DNA from: Phytophthora quininea
Taxonomy: Eukaryota; Oomycota; Peronosporomycetes; Peronosporales; Peronosporaceae
Assembly (NCBI GenBank): GCA_011947345.1
Contig: JAAVTG010000088.1
Coordinates: forward strand, 1-31,940
Direction: 5' to 3'
DNA length: 31,940 nt
Shown: positions 1-9,374 of the stretch, one piece after another
How positions within the stretch are numbered: the stretch's first letter is position 1
Layout of the letters: each line of letters starts with the position of its first letter
Made by a program: the position numbers and the translations under genes
Notes under the pieces: generated by a model
Told to the model about the DNA's origin: nothing
Seen by the model: only the letters and a program-made list of their open reading frames with translations
Database searches by the model: none

Positions 1-592
1 CAACAAGCAGGAGGTAGAATACCCCCACGAAATGCTGTGCAATCTACAGCAGACCCTTCGGTGGCGAAGAATTGATGTGACGGTGGAACCCTGCGGCGTG
101 AAAGGCAAGATGCGTCTCCATGACTGGCCGATTAACAAGATGCAGCCTCCGGACTGCCGTGCGGACGAGTTTATCGACCTACTGTGCGAGATGATCGGCG
201 TCGACCACCACATGCGTCCCGTGACCACGCCAGACACTGTTGGAAACATACACGAAAGCCCAGCACTGGCCCTGGCTCGTCGACTCCGAAATGCTGCAAA
301 GCGGACGGTTGGCAAGGTCAGACGACAGGACGCTCAGGATGCTGATCAATCTGACAACATGAGTGTTGACAGCGACCCAGATCAGCACCAGTCCGGCGTG
401 ACCACACCTACTTCGACCCAGTCTCCGTCCTCAAGCTCTTCTCTGGCATCGAACGAAATCCATGCCGACCATTTTCCTGTTCACCTACCGGCTATTGCGA
501 TGCTGAGTACTCTGAGCCGCAAGGGACCGGACTCGACCTCTAGTTCTTCCGTCACGTCGAGCGATGCCGAACATTCCTCTGTGCAAGTGTAA
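1..592 (+). CDS. 3' end of an unidentified protein with Ser-rich tail (5' truncated)
   Basis: An open frame already runs at base 2 and continues through an internal Met codon at 32 to a stop at 590-592, so the start lies outside the window. The visible part is about 196 residues. The first 70 look folded, with tryptophans, paired cysteines and the segments LQQTLRWRRIDVTVEP and CRADEFIDLLCEMIGVDHH. The rest is low-complexity, rich in Ser, Thr, Asp and Gln, and probably disordered. I do not recognise the family, and what remains may be only the tail of a larger enzyme. The next gene ends tail-to-tail 119 bp away. The coding call rests on uninterrupted length and the change from globular to acidic Ser-rich composition. 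Confidence 0.6.
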   Translation, partial: NKQEVEYPHEMLCNLQQTLRWRRIDVTVEPCGVKGKMRLHDWPINKMQPPDCRADEFIDLLCEMIGVDHHMRPVTTPDTVGNIHESPALALARRLRNAAKRTVGKVRRQDAQDADQSDNMSVDSDPDQHQSGVTTPTSTQSPSSSSSLASNEIHADHFPVHLPAIAMLSTLSRKGPDSTSSSSVTSSDAEHSSVQV

Positions 593-711
593 AAAAATGA
601 ACAAAACTCGTACGATTGAGAACGTTGGTCTTCTTGAGGCGTATGCGATGATGCTAATCTTCTCGAAGTTGTTTTCAGGCAGCATTTGTACTAACGCTTT
701 TGTGACCACCT

Positions 712-2098
712 TCACGACGAATTGATGTTTGCCATGAGAGCTTCTTCTGCTGCTGGCAGGGCGAATCCTTGGCACAAGCACTTGGTACTTGCTACTTCAC
801 ACGCCGTCTTCAGCACCTGGTCGAGAGATTTAACTCCACTCGCAAACCCAGAGAGACTTGCTCCAATAAACGAATCTCCAGCGCCGACCGACTCGACCAC
901 TTTGTCGATTCGAGAGGCTGCGATATAGCGAACAACTTGCCCTGCCATTTCGAGGTAGTACACACCTTCAGCTCCCCAGGGACAGATAAATGCCTTCGCC
1001 CACTTGGCCCACTGCTCGCCCCACTGCTTCGCTCGCACAGCTTGGAAGAATTCGTCGGCGCTTGAAAAACCCATTTTCTCGCGAAGATAATCCTTCGACA
1101 TGAAGACGTAGTCTGCCAACGAAACCAACCTTGCAGTAGTTGCAGCAACAAATAATATCAGTTGTGTAATGGTTCTGCTACGCTATAGCTACGCCACGTA
1201 CTTCATGGCGGAGCTCCATTCGTTGCGTAGCGCCTCGATTTCGACCGACATTCTTGCGGTGGGCATGTTGTCTCGCACGTACAGCATCATTTGCTCCGTG
1301 TCGTTCATATTGCGTCCTTCAAAGTGGAACCACACAGGGGTATCTTGCGGCACATTGGCTCGGTACAGCTTAACTTGGCTCACAAAGTTTTCGTAGCTCA
1401 ACTCGGCCAAATTGCGCGAGTTCACGATCGTGCGAGACCCTGTCGCACGACTCGACAAGATAAACTGCAGCAAAGAGAGAATTCACTTTACCTTAGATCA
1501 TGCATAAACACATTATTAGCTTGTAGACTCGACGTACCGACACAGGCATGCTCCCTTCCGTCGCAATACTCGCTAGAGAGCAGTCGACCCCAAAGGACGA
1601 AAGATCCGAGTGGACGAACGCGGCGTCGCTGTCTTTGGTCGGGTCCGTGGACATCCCGAGCCATTTGCAGCGACCACCTAACTGCGCACACACCACCTAG
1701 CACATACTCTTCATCTACAGGCACCCTTGCGGTATCTTGTCTCAAACAAACTAGTTTACCAAAGCATTTGCGACGTTTCCTCCTCTGCGTTGCAACGCGC
1801 AAGTCAACACTCCAAAGCCACCACCAGAATCCACCAGGAACAAGATTTGAGACGCTAATTCACCTGGACTTCCGACTCGCGAGCGACCGTGTCTACCACG
1901 ACGGAGTAAGCTGTCGAACAGCAATTATACCAGCTCTAAGAGATCCACACACCTTGGAGTCCTCTAGGTTGGCAAAATCCCACACCATTAGAACCCTCTC
2001 GCTAGGAAAACCTTGCTGTTGTGTTACCGACCTGGAGGATACGCAGACACCTCGTGGATCACGTCCACCACCGCGATCCCGACGCCGATCACCTCCAT
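712..2098 (-). CDS. ketohexokinase-like PfkB sugar kinase, at least six exons
   Basis: A ribokinase/PfkB-family kinase that transfers phosphate from ATP to a sugar; the closest family resemblance is ketohexokinase (fructose to fructose-1-phosphate), in the cytosol. The predicted start at 2098 reads MEVIGVGIAVVDVIHEV, the usual first strand. Next come ESEVQ (1892-1864), the RRGGNVANAL substrate-binding motif (about 1800-1760), QLGGRCKWLG (1696-1538), SRATGSRTIVNSRNLAELSY and HFEGRN (1464-1193), and the catalytic GAGDSF loop in the last exon (1129-712), where Asp is the general base. Exons: 2098-2032, 1892-1864, about 1823-1760, 1696-1538, 1464-1193, 1129-712. Splice phases agree everywhere except between exons 2 and 3, where they differ by one base. 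That could be an unusual splice site or a missing base. Sugar specificity cannot be read from the sequence. Confidence 0.82.
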
Positions 2099-2609
2099 CG
2101 CTAGAGTTCTCGAAGCTTGCGGTCTGGAAGGCACTGAACTTCAACGTGGTCCTCGGTTAGGTGCGACCCCGTTCTTCTCCATGCTGGCCAAGACGCAAGA
2201 ACTCCCTGGCGCTTTGTTGTCGATCAAGACGCTGTCTCAGTGCCGTGAATTCCGTTGACGTTGCAATGGCCCATGTCGCTGTCTATTCTCGGCGGTGTCT
2301 TCAATGCAAAAGCAATTGTGGACACGCTTTTCGTCACCTGTCGACTAAGCTTGCGGCGATTGGCGAGATCTTCACACACTCGTCCTTGGTAGAGCATTCC
2401 ACGGGCAGAAGGCCACACATACACCTTCGTCGCCTTGTCCAGCCTGCTAAGCGATGTTCCTTCACGAATATTCGAGATACTTGGGCTTGACGCAATCAGC
2501 GCCTTTCACACTTTTTGTCCCAATTCTCGAACACCTTTCTCACAAGCGTGTTGCCTTTTCACGGTCATTGCAACACTTGCAGCACACAGCGCAGACCAAG
2601 TAAACGACA
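2099..2609. other. intergenic region between two divergent genes
   Basis: About 510 bp separate the kinase start (minus strand) from the RING gene start (plus strand). Short open frames exist on both strands but show no recognisable domain or splice-consistent extension. The only element I would point to is the initiator-like site near 2506-2520. The region probably carries both promoters. Confidence 0.5.
2506..2520 (+). promoter_or_regulatory. possible oomycete initiator for the RING gene
   Basis: TCACACTTTTTGTCC resembles the oomycete Inr core (TCAYTYY-like) followed by a T-rich flanking promoter region. It lies about 100 bp upstream of the ATG at 2610, a typical distance for a transcription start in these genomes. 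The match is short and unsupported by transcript data. Confidence 0.35.
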
Positions 2610-3404
2610 ATGAGCGCAAATCCAAGCGGCCCCACGGCACCGCAGCAGCAGACCCCACAAGGAACGTTCATGTTCTTCATCCCGCCACCGCCCACCGTCT
2701 GGGTGCAGTTCAACGACGGCCTGCAGGTGGCCTTCACGCCGTCGCCTGCTCACTATCTGCAGTCGATTTTCAACGGCACGCCGCTCTTTGGCGGCAATGG
2801 CACTGGCAACGGTGCAGACTTTCTGAGCCAGCTCAATGAGCTCTTCATGCAAGCGCAGAACCAAGCGCACGGCCCACCACCGACCAGCAAACCGTTCCTG
2901 GACAAGCTGCCGGTCAAGATCTGGACAAACGATATGAGCCAGAGCGAAGAGCACACCGAGTGCGTCATCTGCCTCAGCGACTATGAGAAGGACGAACAGG
3001 TCATCTCGCTGCCTTGCGGACACACATTCCACAAAGACTGTGGCATGACGTGGCTCAAGGAGCACAATGTCTGTCCGACATGCAGATACGAACTGCCGAC
3101 GCAGCAGGCCAAGCCAGTGCAGACTGGTACGACGGTGCAGCCTGAACAGGAACCAGAGCCGACCAATTTGACGGGAGTGCGTCGACAACGTCCTCATGAG
3201 ACTGTACGCCCGAGAGATGACGTGGTGCGTCAGCGTGTGGAGACTTCGACTGGAGAAGTTGATCTGGACAATATGTTGGAGGAAGAAGCGGACCGATTCG
3301 TCAAGGAAGAGATGGAGAAGCGCGCGACTGCAGCGCACGACGAGCACGTCGAGATCGACGACCGCGATGTGGAAGAACTACTCCACGAAAACACGAGCAA
3401 CTAA
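2610..3404 (+). CDS. RING-H2 E3 ubiquitin ligase, single exon
   Basis: A 264-residue protein with one RING-H2 zinc finger at about residues 113-153. It starts CVICLSDY, has the central CGHTFHKDC and closes with CPTCR, giving the order C-x2-C, C-x-H-x2-H-x2-C, C-x2-C expected for RING-H2. Such domains bind an E2 enzyme and direct ubiquitin to a substrate. The N-terminal half is Pro- and Gln-rich (FFIPPPPTVWVQF) with no membrane segment; the C-terminal third is charged and probably disordered, ending in an acidic helix (NMLEEEADRFVKEEMEKR). The layout resembles cytosolic RNF126/RNF115-type ligases, but there is no visible N-terminal zinc finger. No intron is needed. The start at 2610 is the first Met in frame and follows an initiator-like site. 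The substrate is unknown. Confidence 0.88.
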   Translation: MSANPSGPTAPQQQTPQGTFMFFIPPPPTVWVQFNDGLQVAFTPSPAHYLQSIFNGTPLFGGNGTGNGADFLSQLNELFMQAQNQAHGPPPTSKPFLDKLPVKIWTNDMSQSEEHTECVICLSDYEKDEQVISLPCGHTFHKDCGMTWLKEHNVCPTCRYELPTQQAKPVQTGTTVQPEQEPEPTNLTGVRRQRPHETVRPRDDVVRQRVETSTGEVDLDNMLEEEADRFVKEEMEKRATAAHDEHVEIDDRDVEELLHENTSN

Positions 3405-3477
3405 GCAAAAGGCTCGTAGTGACTGAAGAAGTTTTGTAGAGTAGAGGACGTAGTAGTTGTAGAGCAAGCAGAAAGAG

Positions 3478-3483
3478 AATAAA
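3478..3483 (+). terminator. AATAAA polyadenylation-like signal
   Basis: AATAAA lies 74 bp after the RING gene stop, in AT-rich sequence. It could direct 3' end formation. Oomycetes do not use this hexamer strictly, so this is only suggestive. Confidence 0.3.
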
Positions 3484-3509
3484 TTATAGCTAACCATTTA
3501 ATCGTGTTG

Positions 3510-3786
3510 CATTGTTCCTATGGGTCGTATGGCCAACGAAGTTTTCAACTGTAACATTGGCAAATTACCTTGCAAAGCGGCAGTGATGATAACTTCTGCG
3601 TTAAATGGTGTTGCCGTCCACAGTCGCAGGCAAGTCCACAAAGTCATTGATAGTCTTGGTTACATGGTCCAGCACCGCCAGCACCCGATGATTCTTGCGG
3701 CAAACGACCTTCACGCTCGCCAGAAGCTGGAGGAGCTGCTCGGGATCGTCCACGACGTTTTTCTCGGGGAAACTCATCGAAATCAA
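3510..3786 (-). pseudogene. truncated copy of the neighbouring ankyrin-family gene
   Basis: The minus strand from 3786 reads DDPEQLLQLLASVKVVCR and then HVTKTINDFVD, clearly paralogous to the N terminus of the gene at 3869-5316 (SDPEQLFELLTSVTVVCR, HVTKMIDDYVD). Directly after that, in another frame, comes RLWTATPFNAE followed by AALQGNLPMLQL, matching RVWTATPFDAK and AALSGNLPLLQW of the intact gene. About 55 residues that separate these blocks in the parent are missing, the frame is lost, and everything beyond the first ankyrin repeat is gone. This is a partial tandem duplicate with an internal deletion. It has the same orientation as its parent and lies 83 bp past the parent's stop. No function is expected, though it may still be transcribed. 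Confidence 0.75.
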
Positions 3787-3868
3787 ACGTGATCATCTAC
3801 ACAAGATAAACACAAAACTACGCGGTATATGATGAAATGGTTGGTACGTTGCAAGCAACCCCCCAGAG

Positions 3869-5316
3869 CTAGGCGTCCTGTTCATGATCTGGAAAGCGAA
3901 TATTGTGCCTCCAAAGCCAATGTAACACATCGTGCTGGCTAAAGGCTTCCGCATACGAGTATGCGCGGGACGTGCCACGTTCTGTACGATTGGCGAGCAA
4001 CCACTTGACCATTTCCAGTCGACCAAAACCGGCCGCCAAATCCACTGCGTTTATAGTGCAGCCTTCCGTCCGATTACAGTGCAACCACTGCACCACTTCA
4101 AGGTGGCCGTTTGACGCTGCCATGTCCATAGCGCGAGACGTACAGCCCTCAGGTCGGTTCTCATCCAGCCACTGTACCATCTCCAGACGCCCCTTTCCAG
4201 ACGCGGCGTTCATTGCTTCTACGGTGCAACCTTCGTGGCGGTTTGCATGCAGCCATTTGACCACGTCGAGGTAACCTTTCTTGGCCGCCCAATCCATGGC
4301 ATTCGTGGTGCATCCTTCTCTACGGTTGTTATGAATCCACTTGACGACCTCAAGCTGTCCTCCTTTGGCAGCATAATCCATAGCAAGGGCTGTCCACTGG
4401 TCGGCGAAATGGACATTAAGCCACAACAGCATCTCCATGTTGCCTGCTTTGGCGGCGCTGTTGATAGCTGCCGGAGAGCAGCCGTCGCTTCGGTTGGCAT
4501 GCAACCACTGCATGACATCAAAGTGGCCATTTCGCGCTGCCCAATCCATTGGGTCGGTGGCTGGCTGAAGCACCACCGGGTTCACGCCATTTCCGAACCG
4601 TAACACTACAGCTTCCGGGACCTTTTCGTTGGTCTTGCTGCACTCCTCGAAATATCGGCAGCAGTGGAAAAGATTCCTCTTTTGAACCTTTCGACTGGTT
4701 GCGGAAGTTGGGCAATGTCGAGGTTGGCATGCTGATGTAGCCACTTGATCACTTCCAGTTTGCCACCGAGAGCAGCCGGGCCCAACGGCCACGCAGTGAC
4801 TTGGAATGTCTCTACGAGCCACTGCACCGTTTCAAGGCAACCTCTTTCCGCAGCAACATCGAACGCCACGTGCTCTGCCCACAAGTTAGCGTACCCGTGA
4901 AACAGCGCCGGCTCGTTCGCGTGCAGCCACTGCAGCAATGGCAAATTGCCACTCAAAGCGGCATCGATGGCAACCTTAGCATCAAACGGCGTGGCCGTCC
5001 ACACTCGCAGGCTCTTCAGCAGCTCGAGGTCCCCTATGGCGGCAGCGCGGGCCTCAGCCTCCTCGTATTGCCATATGAACTCGTTGCGTCCATCTTGCGC
5101 TGCTCTCTCGTTGACTGAAGCTGCCACTCGCTTGATCAGGCGAATGTTCCTCGTCTTGACGGCGTCTGGCAGGTCCCAGGCATCACAGCAGTCCACATAG
5201 TCATCGATCATCTTGGTCACATGGTCCAATGCCAGCACTTGGGGGTTCTCACGGCACACGACCGTCACGCTCGTCAGGAGCTCGAAGAGCTGCTCGGGGT
5301 CGCTGACTCGGCTCAT
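3869..5316 (-). CDS. ankyrin-repeat protein, reading frame broken once
   Basis: Two overlapping minus-strand frames together make one ankyrin-repeat protein of about 480 residues. The first (start 5316, or 5355 if an upstream Met is used) has the family's N-terminal block SDPEQLFELLTSVTVVCR and repeats such as AALSGNLPLLQWLHANEP. The second continues to the stop at 3869 with seven to eight repeats of the type MDWAAKKGYLDVVKWLHANR, each ending near EGCT. This repeat form, with a WLH pair closing the second helix, is typical of large oomycete ankyrin families. The join is somewhere in 4640-4720 and needs one extra base; a short intron is possible but I see no good donor-acceptor pair. Ankyrin repeats bind other proteins; no partner can be inferred. 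The repeats are near-regular, so local misassembly is also possible. Confidence 0.72.
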
Positions 5317-5392
5317 GGCAACTGGAAGGTTGTGTCCCAGATCGTGTTGTAGCACGGCCCAGATGATGATGTGGGTATTCTATCTTTCCTGG

Positions 5393-5412
5393 CTTCCTCA
5401 TTGGTGCAAATC
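5393..5412 (+). promoter_or_regulatory. possible oomycete initiator for CCT6
   Basis: CTTCCTCATTGGTGCAAATC contains CTCATT followed by a CA-A/T flank, resembling the oomycete initiator. It is about 70 bp upstream of the CCT6 ATG, in the 155-bp gap between two divergent starts. The match is partial. Confidence 0.35.
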
Positions 5413-5471
5413 GCGTCCCCTTATTAGATCGCCCGACGCCATTGAGATCATCCTCCCTCGCTCGCTGCACC

Positions 5472-7238
5472 ATGAGCTACCGCGGCATGAACCCCAACGC
5501 CGAGATCGTGAGCAAGTCGCAGGCGCTGCTAGTCAACGTGAGCGCCGCTAAGGGTCTACAGGGCGTGCTCAAGTCCAATCTCGGTGCGTTTGAAGCGCTG
5601 CTATAAACAATGTGTCAATGTCCAGGATCCCTATTTTAACGCTATCGCACTTCATACAGGTCCGCGCGGCACCCTCAAGATGCTGGTGGGCGGCGCCGGC
5701 CAGATCAAGCTGACTAAGGACGGCAACGTGCTGCTGCACGAGATGCAGATCCAGCACCCGACCGCTGCGCTCATTGCGCGGGCTGCTACTGCCCAAGACG
5801 ACGTCACTGGCGACGGCACCACGTCCACTGTGCTGTTTATTGGAGAGCTGCTGAAGCAGGCCGAGCGCTTCCTGGCTGACGGTCTGCACCCGCGTATCCT
5901 GTCGGAGGGATTCGAACTGGCCAAGGACGAAGCTCTTCGTGTGCTGGACAGCATCAAGACGACCCCTGAGGACATCCTGAAGGACCGTGAACTGCTGTGC
6001 AGTGTGGCACGCACGTCGCTGCGTACCAAGCTAGACCAGAAGCTGGCCGACCAACTGACGGAGATCATCACGGATGCTGTGCTGACGATTGCGGTCCCTG
6101 AACACCCGATCGACCTGCACATGATCGAGATCATGCACGTACGTGAAAGTAGGTCGTTCTTTGCGAAATGATTGCTTTTTCTGACAGTCGCGGCGTTTGT
6201 GATGAGCAGATGATGCACCAGAGTAGCAGTGACACTCGTTTGGTGAAGGGTCTGGTGCTGGACCATGGCTCCCGCCACCCGGACATGCCCACGTCGCTGG
6301 AGAACTGCTACATCATGACGTGCAACGTGTCGCTCGAGTATGAGAAGAGCGAGGTGAACTCGGGCTTCTTCTACAACAGCGCCGACCAGCGTGAGAAGAT
6401 GGTGGAGGCGGAGCGCAAGTTCACGGACGACAAGGTGCGCCAGATCATTGAGCTCAAGCGCGAGGTGTGCACGGAGGAGAATGGCAAGACGTTCGTGATC
6501 ATCAACCAGAAGGGCATTGACCCGCTGTCGCTGGACATGCTGGCGAAGGAGGGCATCCTGGCTCTGCGTCGTGCCAAGCGCCGTAACATGGAGCGGATAA
6601 CGCTGGCGTGCGGCGGCATGCCGATCAACTCGACCGATGACATGGACGAGTCCATGCTGGGTTACGCTGGCAAGGTCTATGAGCAGACTCTCGGCGAGGA
6701 GCGCTACACGTTCGTGGAGGACGTGCAGCACCCGAAGTCGTGCACAATTCTGATCAAGGGCCCGAACGAGCACACGATTGCGCAGATCAAGGATGCTATC
6801 CGTGACGGTGTGCGTGCTGTCAACAACGCTGTCGAGGACAAGGGTGTCGTGCCTGGCGCTGCTGCATTTGAGCTGGCTGCCAACGAGGCTCTGAACAAGT
6901 TCAAGGGCACGGTGAAGGGCCGTGCCAAGTTGGGTGTGCAGGCCTTCGCCGACGCGCTGCTCGTGATCCCCAAGGTTCTGGCCGAGAACTCTGGCCTTGA
7001 CGTGCAGGACACTCTGATCGCCGTGCAGGAGGAGCACCAGAACTCGGGCATGCCTGTTGGCATTGACCTCTTCTCTGGCGAGCCCATGCTGCCGGAGCAG
7101 GAAGGTATTTGGGACAACTACCGCGTGAAGCGTCAGTTCATCCACCTCGCTACGACGCTGGCCTCGCAGTTGCTGCTGGTCGATGAAGTGATGCGCGCCG
7201 GCAAGCAGATGGGCGGCGGCGGCATGCCCGAGCAGTAG
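5472..7238 (+). CDS. CCT6: T-complex chaperonin subunit zeta (CCT6), three exons
   Basis: A subunit of the cytosolic TRiC/CCT chaperonin, the double ring that folds actin, tubulin and other proteins using ATP. Exons 5472-5583, 5660-6138 and 6210-7238 join in phase to give 539 residues, close to the 530-540 typical of the family. The N terminus ([20 protein letters not shown]) and [19 protein letters not shown] fit the zeta subunit specifically. The ATPase signature GDGTTS is present in [12 protein letters not shown], as are [39 protein letters not shown] and the C-terminal block GVWDNY-like [11 protein letters not shown]. Introns are 76 and 71 nt with clean GT-AG ends. The C terminus is Gly-rich (GGGGMPEQ). 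Nothing is missing. It diverges from the ankyrin gene and converges with the SNARE gene. Confidence 0.97.
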
Positions 7239-7301
7239 ACAGGAAGGATGCGTAAGTAGTTTATTCCCCACAGCAATCCACTCACCTGCCTACTTCATCA
7301 T

Positions 7302-7307
7302 AATAAA
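7302..7307 (+). terminator. AATAAA polyadenylation-like signal after CCT6
   Basis: AATAAA lies 64 bp after the CCT6 stop, between the convergent CCT6 and SNARE genes. It is a plausible 3' end signal for CCT6, without further support. Confidence 0.3.
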
Positions 7308-7405
7308 CAACCCCGTCAGACAGAGGGAACAGCTTATTGGCAACAACATGAGTCCGACAATCAACTCCAAAGCTTGTACTTTGAACAGCAAGATTAGACA
7401 GCGCA

Positions 7406-7962
7406 TCAACGCACAAACAATAGATAGAATACCAGCACGTCCGTGATGGCCAACGCCACAATGACGAAATACAGGCACACCTAGCAAAGGATCAATATGG
7501 TCAAGCAAAAATTCACCAGATCTCTCCAACTCAAAAGCTTCATACCTTCTTCCGGTACGACCGGTCGGCAATAATCTGCAGCAAGTGGCGCACTTGGCCC
7601 GTCATCGTCGACGTCTCTGCGACCATGCCCTTCATGTCGTGTAGCTGCGAGCGCTGCAGCTCCAGATCCACCATCACGTTCTTGGCCACCTCCTCCGACT
7701 CGGCCACCGTGCGCCGCGTGCGCTCGATGTTGTCGGACGTCCGCATCAACGACCGCACACTCTGCCCCATATAACAACATTGTATAAGAATCATAAATAA
7801 TGATTCAATGTGAGATGCACGCACCGGGTCTGCCTGGAAGAAGGTGCTGTAGTTGTTGAGACCAGCTGCGTCCGGCCCTCCGCCCGTGACTGTGTTACTG
7901 TTGCTTGCAGCGAAGATGCCGCCGCCTCCATTGGATGCGCTGTTGCTGAAGTCGCCTGACAT
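7406..7962 (-). CDS. short Q-SNARE, Vti1/Qb-like, tail-anchored, three exons
   Basis: Exons 7962-7825, 7761-7546 and 7480-7406 splice in frame (57- or 63-65-nt introns) to a 142-residue protein. Residues 47-115 form one SNARE helix: SVRSLMRTSDNIERTRRTVA, then DLELQRSQLHDM with a central Gln as the zero-layer residue, then QVRHLLQIIADRSYRKK. The last exon supplies one hydrophobic anchor (YFVIVALAITDVLVFYLLF) at the extreme C terminus, as in SNAREs placed in membranes after translation. SNAREs drive vesicle fusion by zippering into four-helix bundles. The EVAKNVMVDLELQRSQL segment most resembles Qb SNAREs of the Vti1 group, but there is no N-terminal Habc domain, only about 45 Gly/Asn/Ser-rich residues. 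Without the last exon the frame would run on and lose the anchor, so this splice model is preferred. The exact subfamily is uncertain. Confidence 0.75.
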
Positions 7963-8064
7963 GGCGGCGCCAAGAGCTCTCGAGTTTTATGAAGTGAGGA
8001 AGAGACCCGATAAGATACCGAAAATATTTGGTGTTCTGCCACACAAATTACATTTTCGTTCGGG

Positions 8065-9221
8065 ATGAGCTTCGGCAAGACCAACTACCGCATGGGCGGC
8101 ACGCGCGGCGGAGCCGACCGTGCGACTCTACAGAGCTTGGCAGTGTGTTGTAGACGCCACTGACTCTCTTCTTTGCCGTAGAGTTCAAGTGGGAGGACGT
8201 CAAGAACGACAAGTACCGAGAAAACTATTTGGGCCATTCAGTGCAGGCGCCGGTGGGGCGCTGGCAGAAAGGTGGGGCATTATTATTATATGTATTTAGT
8301 TAAGTATTTATAATATTTAATCTGGTAATGTAGGCAAGGACTTGACGTGGTACGCCAAGGCCAGCAAAGCGCAAAAGGCGGAGGCTTTGCAGGCGGAGCT
8401 GGCGATGGCCAAGCAGAGAGATGAAGACATGATGAACGAGGCTCTGTAGGTGGAGTGTAGGTTGTTTTATTGTAGTGAAGAAGCTGACAATGTTGAATGC
8501 ATTGCAGAGGAATTGCACCGAAGAGACGACATGAACCTGTTGAAGGACTGAGTCAGTCGGAGATGAAGGAGCTACTGCGACGTGGAGACTCGGAGCGAGA
8601 TAATATGGATGCAGAACGCATCGAAGGGCTCGGAGCAGCTCCTGTTGAAGCTGAGGGCTTCGAAACTGGGCCAAAGAAGACTTTGGCGGAGCGATACAAA
8701 GACCAACTGGCGAGTGGGAAAGCAGACACAACCTACGCGTTGCCAGGAACGATTACCTCGCAAATGACCGAGAGCGAGGCAAAAGCGGCGAGGAAAGAGG
8801 CTCGTAAAGCTGAGAAAGCAGCAAAAAGCTCAAGAAGAAAGAGAAGAAAGAACGCAGGAGGGCCAAGCGCCATCATACGCATGACTCTGATGAAGAAGAT
8901 GACCAGCCTCGTCGTCGTCATCGTCGGAGAGACGAAGAAGACATGCAGTCTCGTGGACGATCGCGTTCGCATTCACCGCGTCACTCTGAAAGATATCGGG
9001 ATTCCTCTCGACGCTCCCGATCTGCAGATCAGCGAAGGTCGCGGTCTCGTTCTCCAATAGAACGACCGTCATCTCGACGAGAGTCACGCTCGCCGGACAA
9101 GGCACGCGGACGATCGCGATCTCCAGATAGCCAGTATCGTCGCCATCGTCACCGATCGCCGTCTCCATCTCCTGTTCGCAGATGGCGCTCTCGCTCCCGA
9201 TCTCGTTCACGCCGTCGTTGA
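8065..9221 (+). CDS. MMTAG2-like nuclear protein with RS-rich tail, four exons, one frameshift
   Basis: Exons 8065-8119, 8182-8271, 8334-8445 and 8508-9221 splice in phase. The N terminus matches the multiple-myeloma-tumour-associated protein 2 family: [20 protein letters not shown], then [20 protein letters not shown] and WYAK. The middle has [16 protein letters not shown] and a Lys/Ala-rich basic region. The tail (from about 8943) is dense in Arg-Ser dipeptides, [19 protein letters not shown] and similar, like proteins that associate with pre-mRNA splicing factors. The function of the family is poorly known; a nuclear RNA-processing role is inference from the RS tail. The basic region and the RS tail are in different frames. 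They join if one A is restored in the five-A run at 8823-8827. Without that, the protein ends at 9060 in an unnatural sequence. Its ATG is only 102 bp from that of the divergent SNARE gene. Confidence 0.82.
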
Positions 9222-9374
9222 AAGCAGCTCAAGCACGAACAACGAGATGGGTAGGAGGTTGTATCGAGTCGATGGCTTGGGCTTTGATCTCTGCTCGAGT
9301 TATACATCAGAAGACTGAAGGACTCAAGGCAATGTGCATCTATTCGTTCCGTCCTTCTCAAGCGTGTATAACGT

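Noticed and set aside
4640..4720. Intron explaining the ankyrin frame switch
   Set aside because: No convincing donor-acceptor pair of usual length was found and the repeats continue without a gap, so a one-base indel is simpler.
5652..7271. A 539-codon open frame on the minus strand
   Set aside because: It is exactly antisense to the well-conserved CCT6 exons and is a Leu/His/Arg-rich shadow.
8943..9221. A separate small RS-rich gene
   Set aside because: The RS stretch continues the MMTAG2-like protein once one base is restored upstream, as expected for that family's basic C terminus.
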